Origin: Dugong dugon
Taxonomy: Eukaryota; Chordata; Mammalia; Sirenia; Dugongidae
Direction of reading: 5' to 3'
Length of the DNA stretch: 64,000 bases
Assembly: GCA_030035585.1 (NCBI GenBank)
Contig: CM057464.1
Span: forward strand, 77,360,919 to 77,424,918
The translations under genes and the position numbers were made by a program. This document shows positions 1 to 10,206 of this stretch, in pieces. Position 1 is the stretch's first letter. Each line of letters opens with the position of its first letter. The notes under the pieces were generated by a model. The model did not search any database. It worked only from the letters and a program-made list of their open reading frames with translations, and had not been told where the DNA came from.

Positions 1-849
1 TCACTTTTTATTATGTCTGAAAGGTTGGCTTCTGGAAAGCACTGCTTTCAGCAGGAACACTAAAGCTTTGGGAGAAAATGATGATCATTGAGATGTCAAC
101 AATCACACTTCTTGGCTGTACCCACATATGGAGGATGTAGGCTATACTTTCTGCTATGAATAGCAGTCAGCTGATTCCTTATTGCTTGCAGAAAATGAGC
201 TTTTTTGAGTGAACAGTAAGAATGCTGGTAAAGCTTTTAAAAGTTTTAAATAGATTATGGAGCTGATGAATAGAGAAATTTCAGAGACTTGTTCAGTGTG
301 TACTTATTGTGAGTCTAATGTATACAGATGCTCTTCTAGGTTGGGAGAAGGTGAAATACAAAAGATCCCGAAGGCCCAGTGCCTGCTTCAAGTACAACAC
401 GGTTAGAAATACAATATTCTATACTATTACAATAGTATAAAAACATATCTGTGGGAAAAAAAAAAAAGATGTAAAGGCCAATTTTACCCTGGGTCTCCAA
501 GTGTCTATCTGTCTGCTCATAAGTAGAGTGAACGTATGTCCAGGTTTGCTCAGGATAGTTCCGGTTTACAACTGTTCTCCTAGCTTCCTCTTTGATTTAT
601 TATATTAGCAATCTCAAAAATGTCCATGCATGGATACTAAATTATAAGGTCACCCTACTTTAAACTATTCAGGTTATCACAAGTTCTGGTTATACCAATG
701 AATAATCATGGGTAAGTATTATAATTCCCTAGGCCTGAAGTAGGCTTAAAGTTTGTTTCTTTTTCCTAAACAGTAAAAGCAGATTTATAAATCTTGCAGA
801 ATTCTTCTGCTCTAAAATGATATAATTCTCACATCAAATCTAATTTCTC
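1..849. other. Intronic stretch, mostly unassigned
   Basis: No gene or confident repeat. There is a run of A at about 457-468. Around 522-658 the words resemble a common decayed mammalian DNA-transposon pattern (ending in a phrase like aattataaggtcaccctac), but I cannot name it safely. Confidence 0.4.
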
Positions 850-1210
850 ATCCTGTCCCTTCATCAGCTGACACCCAGACACAGCCCCCGTAAATCTGTC
901 TCCTGAACCTAACTCATTACTTCTGATGTGCTATATCCTTTCCCAGGAATTTTCACTCCATTACACTTTCCTCCATTCAACTCAAGGTTCACTACATCTA
1001 TTTAGGGTACTGTCCCTGCCCAAATCTACCACAACACTCTTCCCTCTGTTTTCCTGATTTCTTGAAAGAGTGTTCACCTCTTGCTCATTCTTCATCTGAA
1101 TGTGATTGAGGGTCTTTGCCCCTCTGTCAAAAATACTTTTGCTGAGATCACCAGTAGCCTACCGAGTTCCAAATCCAGTGGTTTCTTTTATGGTCCTTAC
1201 TTGCCTGCAA

Positions 1211-1624
1211 GGAGCCCTGGTGGTGCAACGGTTAAGTGCTCAGCTGCTAACTGAAAAACTGGTGGTTCAAACCCACTCAACGTCTCCATGGGAGAAAGGC
1301 CTGGTGATCTGCTCTGGTAAAGAATAAGCTAAAACCCATTACCATCGAGTTGATTCTGATTTATAGTTATATAGGACAGAGTAGAACTGCCCCTAGGGTT
1401 TCCAAGGCTGTGATCTCTATGGAAGCAGATTGCCACATCTTTCTCCCACAGAGCGGCTGGTGGGTTCGAAGCACTGACGTTTTGGTTAGCAGCCAAGTGC
1501 TTGACCACTGCACGACTAGGACTCCTCTCATAAGGATTACAGCCTAGAAAATCCCAGGAGGCAGTTCTACTCTGTCCCATGGGGTCGCTATGAGTTAAAA
1601 TCAGCTTGATGGCCTGACAACAAC
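1211..1624 (+). mobile_element. AfroSINE-type SINE (long form), interrupted by a second SINE
   Basis: Starts with the typical head ggagccctggtggtgcaacg, with a tRNA-like A-box region and a B-box-like ggttcaaaccc. It runs to 'ctgctctggtaaag' and then breaks. It resumes at about 1528 with 'ataaggattacagcc', the shared 'ggcagttctactctgtcc' body and the 'acaacaaca' tail. The interruption is the reverse-oriented copy at 1331-1526. Confidence 0.9.
1331..1526 (-). mobile_element. AfroSINE-type SINE nested in an opposite-strand SINE
   Basis: Reads as a full reverse complement of the long SINE form. It begins 'aaaacccattaccatcgag', includes 'acagagtagaactgcccc', 'gtttccaaggctgtgatc' and 'gtgggttcgaagc', and ends at the complement of the 5' head (ctaggactcct). 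It lies inside the forward copy, so it inserted later and created a head-on inverted pair. Confidence 0.88.
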
Positions 1625-1896
1625 ATTCGACTGCACCTTTTCTGTTATACATCTGGAAGATCTCTTCATTGGAGTTTTAGGACTTTTCCTCACCTTTCGT
1701 CCTTCCTCTTTCCCTCTCCTCAGCCCTGTTCCTTGGCTTCTATTTATTTGTCCACTTTGGAATGAGGATTTCCCCAATTTCTGTCCTCGATTCTTTTCCT
1801 TTCTTTCATGGTTGCACACTGAGGTCCCTACCTTTAATGATGGCCATTATCTGTTTGCTTTCTAGCACAGGCCATGTCCTGGATTATGGGTCTTAT

Positions 1897-2266
1897 ACCA
1901 AAGTTCCCTAGGTTGTCTGCACTTTAGGGTCACCTGAGAATCTTTTAAAAATGTCAAAGCCCAGGCCACATTCTAAAAAACCAAAACCAAAATGAAACAA
2001 AAACAAAAAATCATTGCTGTCGAGTTAATTTCCACTCATAGCAATGCTTTGGGACAGAGAAAACTGCCTCATAGGGTTTCCAAGGCTGTAATCTTTACAG
2101 AACTAGACTACCACATCTGTCTCCTGTGGAGTGACTGGCGGGTTCGAACCACCGACTTTTTGGCAACACTTTAGACCAATTAAGTCACAATCTCTGGAAG
2201 AGGGATAGAGGCATCACTAGTTTTTGAAGCCCCAGGGAGTCCAATGTGAAAGTTTGGGAACCACTG
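1897..2266 (+). mobile_element. hAT-Charlie miniature element (MER5A-like), split by a SINE
   Basis: Left part (1897-1977) has 'gtcacctgagaatcttttaaaa' and 'agcccaggcc'. Right part (2200-2266) ends 'gtttgggaaccactg', the typical hAT terminal inverted repeat word. Together they follow the MER5A-type pattern (from memory), cut by the minus-strand SINE at 1978-2199. Confidence 0.6.
1978..2199 (-). mobile_element. AfroSINE-type SINE, minus, long form
   Basis: Preceded by an A-rich tract that is the complement of the SINE's T-rich tail. Contains 'tcattgctgtcgagtt', 'tagggtttccaaggctgtaatc' and 'gcgggttcgaaccacc', the complements of the tail, body and B-box. The head is degraded near 2195. It splits a hAT element. 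Confidence 0.88.
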
Positions 2267-2412
2267 CTTATATATATCATCTAACTTAAAAATCTGGGCA
2301 ACATGATGTGTAGGCAATTCCAAGCTATTTTAAAGGTTGAGAAAACAAGGCCCAGAAAGTACAAGTCACCTGCCCAAGTTCACACTGGTAATCTACGGAG
2401 CTAGAATTAATT
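2267..2412 (-). mobile_element. MIR SINE, minus, decayed
   Basis: Follows the reverse MIR pattern: 'ggttgagaaaacaaggcccagaaag', then 'caagtcacctgcccaagttcacac', then 'gagctagaat'. It is an old mammal-wide SINE with many substitutions. Confidence 0.65.
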
Positions 2413-4698
2413 ATAGGAAAAATTATATTCTTCATTTAAATTGATACTTATCTAATCATAGTGGATGGCATCATCAATTCCTTACCAGGCTAGACACCAG
2501 AGAGTTATCTTTTTCTTGGTTCACTCTTCTTTCTCCAATATCTATTTGGGCACTAATTCCTATAAATTCCAATCTCTAATCTGTCCCTAACTCTCTACAC
2601 TCTTTAGCTAGACCAAGTGTTCTGTGTTTATCTTGGGTAATGGACTTGACTTTTCATGCCTTCCCTGCCATGAGTCAAGTCTCTCTCTGTTTCTCTGGCT
2701 TTATCACTCTATTGCTCTAATTCTTTTCTGTCTCCCACAGTGACGATTTAGTAGCTTTTCTTAGAATTAAATATGATTACCTCTATCTTTAAAAAACTCC
2801 ATTCGTTCTATGCATTAGTTCTTATTGTAGTAAAAAAAACTATCAAAATTTGCCCCTAATGTTTTACTTCCCACCACTTCCTCTTACTGCAATGTATATG
2901 TAGTATGACATATGTTAGATATTGCATGTGTTTTAATTATTCAGTTATGTAATATAGATTATTATGATGCACAGATTTAATGTTTTGTTCTCTGGTATGC
3001 ATTATAATTGGGAGATTAGATAGTTATCAGAGATATATTGATTGGAATTTAAATTCCTTTAATTCAATATTTTTTCAACAAGTTATTATAGAGGGTTTAA
3101 AATGTTCCAGAGACCATTCTTTCTGAATAAGTGTAATTGAATAATGAAATAAATTTATATTTTATAAAGTGTATGTACAAATTAGTATCCATTAAACTCA
3201 TGTTTTCAAGAGCTTTCTGATCAATATGATTTTCTGTTTTGTGAAGCTATTTCCTTATTCCTTTTTAATAGCAGAAACATTTCATCGTGTTGTTTGAAAT
3301 AGAAAAGAACAGTGTTCTGTTCCATTTACTTCCCATTAATGTTAATTCCATTAATGATATCAATACAGCATAGAAGTGAGATTTGATTTTCAGCATTAAT
3401 TTTCCTTTCTTTTTACTACATGTGCAGTTTCCTATCTGTATTCTGTATGGTATATTAAAACCAAAAGCTTTTGATCAATTTTTTCTTTTAAGAAGATATT
3501 TAAAATGCATACTATAATTAACTAGTGTTTATTAAATTATTAAACAGATTAAATATTTAAATAAAATCTTCACTTAAATTTTATATGGTCCATTCAAATA
3601 TGGCAAATGCAATAGTACATTATAGAACATCAATAACCAAGCAAAATCTACTAGTACGATGATTTTACAGACTCAGTGTAGCTAAATGCATTATTAGAAA
3701 AGAACTGGCACAAATTCCAAGGAATATAGAATAGAAGAAACTCATCCCCTCTGCAGGCATCCTAAATACTGGCATACAATTAGGTTACACCAAAATTGGC
3801 CTTTTTTTGTACTATAAAACTGGCAATTTCATATTATTTAACCTATATGATTTAATCCATTTAAGATTACCTGCAATGATATCATCTCACAACTGATCAT
3901 ATTGATGTTAGAAATGTGCAATATTTCATAAAAGATTGATTTCTTAAAAAAGTATGGCCATAAAAAAGGGCTGTGTTATGTCACATTGATTCTTAGCAAT
4001 AAACAATCGACCCTTAATAGCATCAGAAAGTTTTATCTCATATTTTTAAAGATAAAATATAAAAATAAAATATAGAACATTTTTAGAAGTTTTTCCTTTA
4101 GTCAAATCTAATTTCTAGAATTGCCGTATTCTACCTTTAGGTAGTTACTTTCTTGATAATTCATTTGAAAACTTCTCATTCTTAACTATTTATTCTGACA
4201 AGTGTGAAACTTTTTGTGGTGGTTATGATTTAATGTTTAAAATAGTGATATTTTGACAGTGGTGGTTGAAAATATTTGGGACATAATTTAAAAATAAAAC
4301 TGAATCTGAAAAGTATCTGAGCATGTCCTAACAATTTCTACATGATATATGAAATAATATCCTAGATCTATGTCCTTTAAAGATTTAAAGGCCAAGTGAA
4401 ATTGGGTGAAGAGAATGACTGAATCACGTAGTCGGTGGTGAAGGTTATAAGTATTTTTTACTCTACCTTTATGCAAACCATGATTTCTGTTGAAAACCTG
4501 ACAAGTTTGGAAACCTACAAAACAATTTTGATACAGAAAGATTCCAATTTCTTTGCAAAGTGAACAAAATCAAATCTGTGCTTACCAGTTTCATCACCAA
4601 TGACATTTCAATGTCAAATGTATCTGAAATTTAAATATCTTTACCATCAGCCATGAAAGAAGTGTGCTTCTAGTTATCTGAATGCTAGCATATATATT
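2413..4698. other. AT-rich intron block with no recognised young repeat
   Basis: About 2.3 kb in which I recognise no AfroSINE, RTE or LTR. The pyrimidine-rich part at 2480-2760 might be a far-decayed L2. The rest is AT-rich single-copy-looking sequence without a supportable open frame. Confidence 0.45.
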
Positions 4699-4720
4699 AT
4701 CTCTCTCTCTCTTTTTCTCT
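4699..4720 (+). repeat. Short (CT)n microsatellite
   Basis: A run of alternating C and T followed by a short T tract and tct. Confidence 0.8.
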
Positions 4721-4894
4721 ATCACCTAGCTAATAAGAATTTAAGGGTCACTTAAGGCACAGACAAAATTTATAGCTTTTTGCAAGGTCATCCTGGTTCA
4801 ATGAGGCAAAAGATTATATCATCTGTGTGATCTAGTCGTGGGGACAGAACCAACAAGTAGTAAGTCCCAGGTCCCCTGCTCTTATTTTCTTAGG

Positions 4895-5130
4895 GTAGTT
4901 GCTAAGAGCTCAAACTGGGAAGCCAGAATTTTGTAGTCTGACACCCTGTGTGACCTTAAGCAAATTCCCTACACCTTTCTGCACCTTGACGTCTCGCTTG
5001 TAAACTAGACTTAACTCCTAGGGGTGTTGTAAGAATTAAATGAGTTAATATATGTGAAGCTTCTACATGCTGTCTAAGCATTCGATGTTTTTCTTTTATT
5101 AATTGTGGTTATTGTTGCTAATGTTATTCT
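4895..5130 (+). mobile_element. MIR SINE, plus
   Basis: Matches the MIR sense order: 'ttgctaagagctcaaactggg', 'gtgtgaccttaagcaaattccc', 'cttgtaaactag', 'gtgttgtaagaattaaatgag' and a 3' part near 'tgttgctaatgttatt'. It ends about 85 bp before the KHDRBS2 exon, on its 3' intron side. Confidence 0.82.
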
Positions 5131-5208
5131 TTATTCCTACCTATGATCCTGACAGAGAATAACACACAAAGACTGGTCATCATTGCTGTTAATTTAGAGT
5201 AAGAACTA

Positions 5209-5214
5209 ACGTAC
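5209..5214 (-). other. Splice donor of the KHDRBS2 exon
   Basis: On the minus strand the exon ends TCAAG and the intron opens GTACGT, a close match to the mammalian donor consensus. The split codon AG|G would give arginine with the next exon, as expected for the RGRGG segment that follows in KHDRBS2. Confidence 0.88.
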
Positions 5215-5342
5215 CTTGAAGGAGCCGTGGGAGCTATTCTGATCCCTCTGCCTCTAATACCTCTGCCGCGACCAGAGTCCTCTGAGCCATTTAAGTAAGA
5301 TAATTCACGTAGTTGTTCTTGACGAATTTCATCATTGTAATC
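5215..5342 (-). CDS. KHDRBS2: KHDRBS2 (SLM-1) internal coding exon, partial gene
   Basis: Read on the minus strand, this 128-bp block opens in phase 0 and carries 42 full codons plus two bases (AG), so it ends in phase 2. The peptide begins DYNDEIRQEQLRELSYLNGS and continues into an acidic-serine step and an arginine-glycine stretch (RGRGIRGRGIR), ending IAPTAPS. This matches, from memory, KHDRBS2 at about residues 162-204, directly after the KH/QUA2 (STAR) region. The paralogue KHDRBS3 has QAQLQELTYLNGG here and differs soon after, so KHDRBS2 fits better. KHDRBS2 is a nuclear STAR-family RNA-binding protein that binds U/A-rich RNA and regulates splicing, mainly in neurons. RG-rich segments in this family are arginine-methylation targets. 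There are no stops or frameshifts. I could not find the neighbouring exons in the window, which fits the very long introns known for this gene. Confidence 0.93.
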
Positions 5343-5363
5343 CTAGAAGGAAAAATAAGACCC
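5343..5363 (-). other. Splice acceptor of the KHDRBS2 exon
   Basis: On the minus strand the 20 or so bases before the exon form a pyrimidine-rich tract ending TTTTTCCTTCTAG, directly followed by GAT TAC AAT. The AG at 5344-5343 sets the exon start at 5342 and gives a phase-0 junction. This agrees with a preceding exon ending on a complete codon. Confidence 0.88.
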
Positions 5364-6120
5364 AGTGAGTTCAAACAGAGCATGGGGTTCTTGGAGTTGA
5401 AAAAAACACAAATAAGAAAGAAATATTTTCACTTATTTTCTGGAGTCTGGCACACAAAAATCTCAAATGGTGTAAAACTGTATATACTCTAAATATCTAT
5501 TTTTATGTCAAGAAATTGAAGTTGCTTCTTTCATCAGTGAAGTACTCAGCAGGAATCAGATTAGATGCCTTGGGATATCACTTGATGTGGTAGCCAGAAA
5601 GGAGAAGATAGCAATAAGGAACAAGAGCTTGGAATATACCAAGGTTATGATTGTAAATGAGGGTCACTGAAAAAGGACTTCACTGAGATGAATATGTGTA
5701 GATTATCAATGACTGCATGAAGCCTAAACAGCTCCTGATGCATAAACTGAAATGGGGCATTCTCGAGGCCCAGGCAGATACTGAGCTCCTGTGAAAACAA
5801 TAATGAAGTGCAAATGATACGGCACAGCTTCAGACAACCGGGAAGCTGTGAACACAAACAAATAACCTGATGGGCAACAGACAAAAACAGGGAATCTTCT
5901 GTGTGTACTAGCGTTGTGCTTATGGAAAGTAACAGCTAGAGTGGAGGGCAACTTTCACAGTAACAACCAGAGATTCAAAGTTAAGGGGACTGTCTTTAAC
6001 CATCATCAGTGTGGAAATACATCAGCCACTTTAATAGGACCAACGAGTGGATTTGATCACTAAAGTTAAACGCTACCTTCAAAAAGGAAGCACCAGCTTT
6101 ATTGGCTATTTCTTTTACTA
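5364..6120. other. Intron 5' of the KHDRBS2 exon, no feature
   Basis: No recognisable repeat or coding signal. Short open frames on the minus strand here are out of phase with any KHDRBS2 peptide and have no splice context. Confidence 0.5.
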
Positions 6121-6178
6121 GCACACACAGGGGCACACATGCATGCACACACCCACACACATGCCTACAAACACACAT
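6121..6178. repeat. CA-rich low-complexity tract
   Basis: Imperfect run of cac/aca words (cacacacagg, gcacacaccca, cacacatgcc). It gives rise to a cysteine-rich chance frame on the minus strand. Confidence 0.75.
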
Positions 6179-6504
6179 TTGGTTGATTAGTACAAAATCA
6201 AGTAATTGATTATTTTTGCCAAATGGCTGATCTGATTATTTTTTCTAAATATATGTTTAAGTGACATTAATCAGTTGATTTGGGCACCATGAAATCACCA
6301 CTACAATATACTCAATTTTGTTATAAAGTTAATTATACCAAGCACAGTGATCATCTGTCATACAGACCCTACACACTGTATCCTGTGGTAACTCTGGTGA
6401 TTACGAATATTAATTTGAATATAAAGAAAAGCCAAGAAGATTTCCATTACCAGAGAAATCACTACAATCTGTTATATAATTAAATATTTCTGGACAATAG
6501 AATG

Positions 6505-7260
6505 ACTAAATCCATTCATTCATTCATTTAGTACTCATTATTGCCTAAACATTGTGCCAGGTTTTAGGAATACCATAAAAAACAAAAAAGACCCAATGCT
6601 TGCCCTCATGGATCTGAACCTTTCTTTCTGGCTATTGTGAAGCAGACTGAGGTGGTTATAATTTAAAGCCCAAAAGAATTGGTTATTTTGTAATGATTGA
6701 AAACGTATTTTCATATAAATTATGATAAACCTTGTTGTTGTTGTTAGGTGCCATCAAGTCGGTTCCCACTCACAGCGACCCTGTGTACAACAGGACAAAA
6801 CACTGCCCGGTCCTTCGCCATCCTCACAATCGTTGTTATGCTTGAGCCCACTGTTGCAGCCACTGTGTCAATCCATCTCGTTGAGAGTCTTCCTCTTTTT
6901 TGCTGACCTTCTACTTTACCAAGCAAGATGTCCTCCAGGGAGTGATACCTCCTGACAACACGTCCAAAGTATGTGAGATGTAGTCTTGCCATCCTTGCTT
7001 CTAAGGAGCATTCTGGTTGGACTTCTTCCAAGACAGATTTGTTCATCTCATGATAGGATAAGTACTTCACAGGGTCAGGGTTTGAAATGAATGTTTAAAA
7101 GGAACTTAACATGTTCTATGGATCTAGGAAAGCTTCCCTAAGAATGTGATATTTAAGCTGAGAAATGAGTAGACTAGGGAAAGAAGTAGGCAAAGAGAGG
7201 TCTAGGAGTTGAGGCTAGAAATAGTTGCAGAGGGCAGGTCAACAGAAATGGTGTTTGAGG
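6505..7260 (-). mobile_element. L2 LINE 3' region, minus, split by an RTE fragment
   Basis: The left part begins with the reverse L2 tail (ccattcattcattcattta) and 'tgtgccaggttttagg', then 'cttgccctcatggatctgaac'. The right part (7066-7260) continues with 'aggaaagcttccctaagaa' and 'gatatttaagctgagaaatgag', the complement of the L2 3' UTR. The RTE piece at 6731-7050 separates them. Confidence 0.7.
6731..7050 (-). mobile_element. BovB-like RTE retrotransposon, 3' end, minus
   Basis: Starts with the complement of the (ACAAC)n tail (cttgttgttgttgttagg), then 'gtgccatcaagtcgg', 'cactcacagcgaccctgtgt' and 'ccatcctcacaatcg'. On the minus strand a frame of about 100 residues matches the C-terminal RTE tail, with ECSLEARMARLHLTYFG and a GRLSTRWIDTV motif. 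It is 5'-truncated. The 'atgata' words at both edges are a weak candidate target duplication. Confidence 0.85.
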
Positions 7261-7964
7261 CATAGCCGAGGACCCCCAAAACAAGTGTATCATCTGCTCC
7301 AAATGATGCTAGTTTAGCTCTGCATACGGATGCTATAGTAATAATCAATCAAGGACTGTAAACACTCACCCACACATCTCTGTCTAGGAAATGGCAGGGA
7401 TGCTTTCAGCCTACTTTGATTTCTAATACACAGCTTCACTTTATGTTCCAGAAACTGCCTGGATTACAAGCAAAAGTACAAGCCACTCCAAAGCATTTAT
7501 TTTCTTATTTTTTAACATGTTGCTTTCATGTTTATTCTCTTCAGCACCTGATTACTGATTACAGTGACAATAGGTTCAATACAGTTGGCTGACAGAAAAG
7601 CCATATAGTAGAAAACTGCAGTTTCTAACAAGTCAAAAATTATTCAATTTCTACCATCTAATTTTTACATTCAAGCAACAACTAAAGAATAAACATATCT
7701 ATTATTTATTAAGATCAGGGATATGGAGAATTTCTACCTTTGTATGAACTGACCAGCCAGCATCAAAATGAAAACTCGGTCCCATAATTTTCCCATGTAA
7801 TAGCACCAATTTGAAAGGGGATCTTTGCAGCTTCTGACCTGAGGAAAACCTGTTGACACTCTGGGTCCTTATGATTTGTAGAAAGAACAAGATGGTTATT
7901 ATTGGCAACATTTGAGAGCTGAACTAAGAATCAACAAATTGCAGACGAAATTGAATATATGTAA
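7261..7964. other. Intron stretch, no recognised feature
   Basis: I see no confident repeat or coding signal. Confidence 0.45.
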
Positions 7965-8172
7965 AAATAGAGTCCCTGTGTCATGTGAATGGTTAATGTA
8001 TTCAGCTGCTAACCGAAAAGTGGCAGTTCAAGTCCTCCCAGAGATGCCTGGAAGAAAGGCCTGGCAATCTACTGAAAAATTAGCCATTGAAAACCCTATG
8101 GAACACAGTTCGATTATGACACACATGGGGTCCACAAGCCAGAGTTGACTCGATGGTAAATGGTTTTAAAAA
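7965..8172 (+). mobile_element. AfroSINE-type SINE variant, plus
   Basis: Degraded head (gagtccctgtgtcatgtg), then 'ttcagctgctaaccgaaaag' and 'ggcagttcaag'. The body is of the variant type with 'agaaaggcctggcaatctac' and 'ccattgaaaaccctatgga', and the tail is 'gttgactcgatggtaaatgg'. This body variant is shared with the tRNA-Gly-headed copies such as 26806-27091. Confidence 0.82.
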
Positions 8173-8188
8173 ATGTACTTCATCATAA

Positions 8189-8400
8189 AAGGAGCCCTGG
8201 TGGTACAGATGTTAAGTTCTCGGCTGCTAACCAAAAGATCTGTAGTTCGAACCCACCAGCCACTCCGAGGGAGAAAGATGTGGCTGTCTGTTCTGTAAAA
8301 ATTACAGCCTTGGATACTCTATGGGGCAGTTCTACTTTGTCCTACAGGGTCACTATGAGTTGGAGTCAGCTCGATGGCCGTGGGTTTTTTTTTTTTTGGT
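8189..8400 (+). mobile_element. AfroSINE-type SINE, long form, plus
   Basis: Complete: head ggagccctggtggtacagatg, 'ggctgctaaccaaaagatc', B-box-like 'gttcgaaccc', the 45-bp long-form segment 'gagggagaaagatgtggctg', body 'ggggcagttctactttgtcc', and tail 'gctcgatggccgtggg' plus a T run. Confidence 0.92.
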
Positions 8401-8498
8401 TATCTTATCGCTTTAATATTTTTCATGCCAGAATCCGAAAACGTAAAGCATGGATGTGGCCTTATTCACCATATAATTATTTTTAAAAAAGAAGTAAA

Positions 8499-8546
8499 AT
8501 TAGAAGGAACAGGAGGAGGAAGAGGAGAAGGAGTAGAAGGGTAGAG
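8499..8546. repeat. GGA-rich purine tract
   Basis: Purine-only words based on agg/aga (aggaggaggaagaggagaag). Confidence 0.75.
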
Positions 8547-8559
8547 AATATACTAATTG

Positions 8560-9035
8560 GATGATGTGGTAGAAATGATTCTCAATTTGTTCAGGTTTAC
8601 CTATCTGCATGCCCTTGGATGGGCCATAACACACTGACTCTGGGCTTGACCGTGTGATTTGCCTTAGCCAAGAGGACAACAAATGTGATAAAAGCAAAGA
8701 CTTAAAAAGTGCTTGCTCATTGAGACTTGCCCTTTCTTGCCACAGGTAACCCTTACGCCACCATGTGAAGATGCTCTAGCTAGCCTCCCACAGGATGAGA
8801 GACCATGTGGAGAGAGGCTCCACTCATCCTACGTTTCCAGGCCATACCATCTGTGTTCCCAGGCATATGAGTGAGGCCATCCTAGGCCATCCAGCCCCAG
8901 TCAAGCTGGTGAAGGCCAGAAGAATCATCTAGTCAACCTCAAAACTGGAGACAAAAATAATAAGTCGGTGCTTTAAGCTACTAAGTATTGAGATGTTTCG
9001 TTTTGTGCAAAAGCTAAATAATATAGAAGGGATTT
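8560..9035 (+). mobile_element. Old ERVL-MaLR (MLT1-type) LTR fragment, plus
   Basis: The 3' part 'gctttaagctactaagtattg' followed by 'tttcgttttgtgcaaaagc' matches the MLT1 3' end pattern ('taagccactaagttttggggt...'). Upstream words 'gggccataacacactgactc' and 'gtgatttgccttagccaa' fit the same class. It is heavily diverged and the subfamily is uncertain. No internal provirus is seen. Confidence 0.55.
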
Positions 9036-9224
9036 TGTCCAAAAGGAATGCAATAGACCAGAGTCAGAGAAGAATACTTCAGCAGCCTATCTCTAGCCCT
9101 GTCCAGGAAGAGGGTGCTCTGGCTCAGATGTGACTTATATGCTTCTTGGGGCACGTGTAGCCTTAGTATGTAGGTGGAGATAATGGGATGTCACAGCATA
9201 GTGTCATTAATGGTTTGCATTGTC

Positions 9225-9433
9225 TACTGGAGAAGGACATCATGCTTGGTAAAGTAGACAGTCAGCAAAAAAGAGGAAGACCCTCAGCAAGATGGATTGA
9301 CACAGTGGCTGCAACAATGGGCTCAAGCATAACAACGATTGTGAGAATGGCACAGGACCAGGCAGTGTTGCATTCTGTTGTACATAGGGTCGCTATGAGT
9401 TGAAACCGACTTGATGGCACCTAACAACAACAA
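9225..9433 (+). mobile_element. BovB-like RTE 3' end, plus
   Basis: A 5'-truncated RTE tail: 'gaaggacatcatgcttgg', 'aaaaaagaggaagaccctc', 'agatggattgacacag', 'catagggtcgctatgag' and '(acaac)n' at the end. Flanked by a 7-bp repeat, cattgtc, at 9218-9224 and 9434-9440, which is a plausible target-site duplication. Confidence 0.88.
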
Positions 9434-9440
9434 CATTGTC

Positions 9441-10206
9441 AACTGAAACCTCTTTGTTCAGAGTGCAAGCTCACCAATCCAACTGCAGATTGCAATTCAG
9501 CTTCCTACATAAGAATCTGCCAACAAGGAGAGCGTCTGTTAATCACATTAGCATGAATATTTGAAACTGCAAGTTAGGTTAATTCTTAATTTAAGCAAAA
9601 CAACTGCTGTTGACGTACAACTAAGTTTCTTATAAGCATAGTTAGAGACACTCTGTTCTAAAAAATGTGGCCAAGAGAAGGTAGACCTCCAACTACAGGT
9701 GTAATTGTTCAAGGATTCCACTTGCTGTGCTCGGAAATCCATTGTTTCCCTATTGCTTCTGACACCACATTACCTAAGGGCTGCCCCAAGCCACTGACAA
9801 AGTAGGGTTGAGGTGCTACTGTAGGCCCATTCCTCAGAGACACACAACTCCTCTGACATGCCTCAGGTGCCCCCCAACAGCCTTGCTGAATCTTCCTTTA
9901 ACTGCACCAGGGCTGTCTAGGATGCTCCACTTCCTTTCCTTGGGGCCAGACTTACATTGCTGTGTGAGGGCTCTCCAACCTTCCCTGTCTCCCTCCCTAT
10001 TTTTCATCACAAAAGCATTTCCCCTAGTAAAACCCTTACCTGTTTAATGCCATTTTGGCCTGCTTTGCTTCTTGGAAGACCAGATTAACACACAGAGTGC
10101 TGACAAATGAAGTTCTTAAGATCACGAAGCTGAGAGCTTTGTTAAATCCATTGATGCTAACGCTGGTGGAGCCTACGCCTTTCAATGCACCTACTTCCTG
10201 ATCAAG
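9441..10206. other. Intron stretch, no recognised feature
   Basis: The pyrimidine-rich section at 9840-10040 ends in a 'tcccctagtaaaaccctta' phrase that could be a decayed LTR polyadenylation region. The match is too weak to call. Confidence 0.35.

Larger units (their letters stand above)
850..1885 (+). mobile_element. L2 LINE fragment, RT-coding region, split by SINEs
   Basis: The pyrimidine-rich text at 1120-1210 and 1625-1740 reads like the sense strand of the L2 reverse-transcriptase region: a 'gatcaccagtagcctacc...ccaaatccagtgg' phrase, then a decayed 'gcatttgacactg' and 'cttcc...ctctcctcagccctgtt' phrase. The element is heavily mutated and interrupted by the AfroSINE at 1211-1624. Outer limits are approximate. 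Confidence 0.5.

Noticed and set aside
5645..5951. Overlapping minus-strand frames just 5' of the KHDRBS2 exon as extra exons
   Set aside because: No KHDRBS2 peptide, no acceptor/donor pair in the right phase, and the protein is already continuous from the KH domain into 5342 in known orthologues.
8189..8262. tRNA gene candidates at SINE heads (also 26806-26876)
   Set aside because: A- and B-box-like words are present, but the cloverleaf is degraded and each is continuous with a SINE body, so these are SINE promoters, not tRNA genes.
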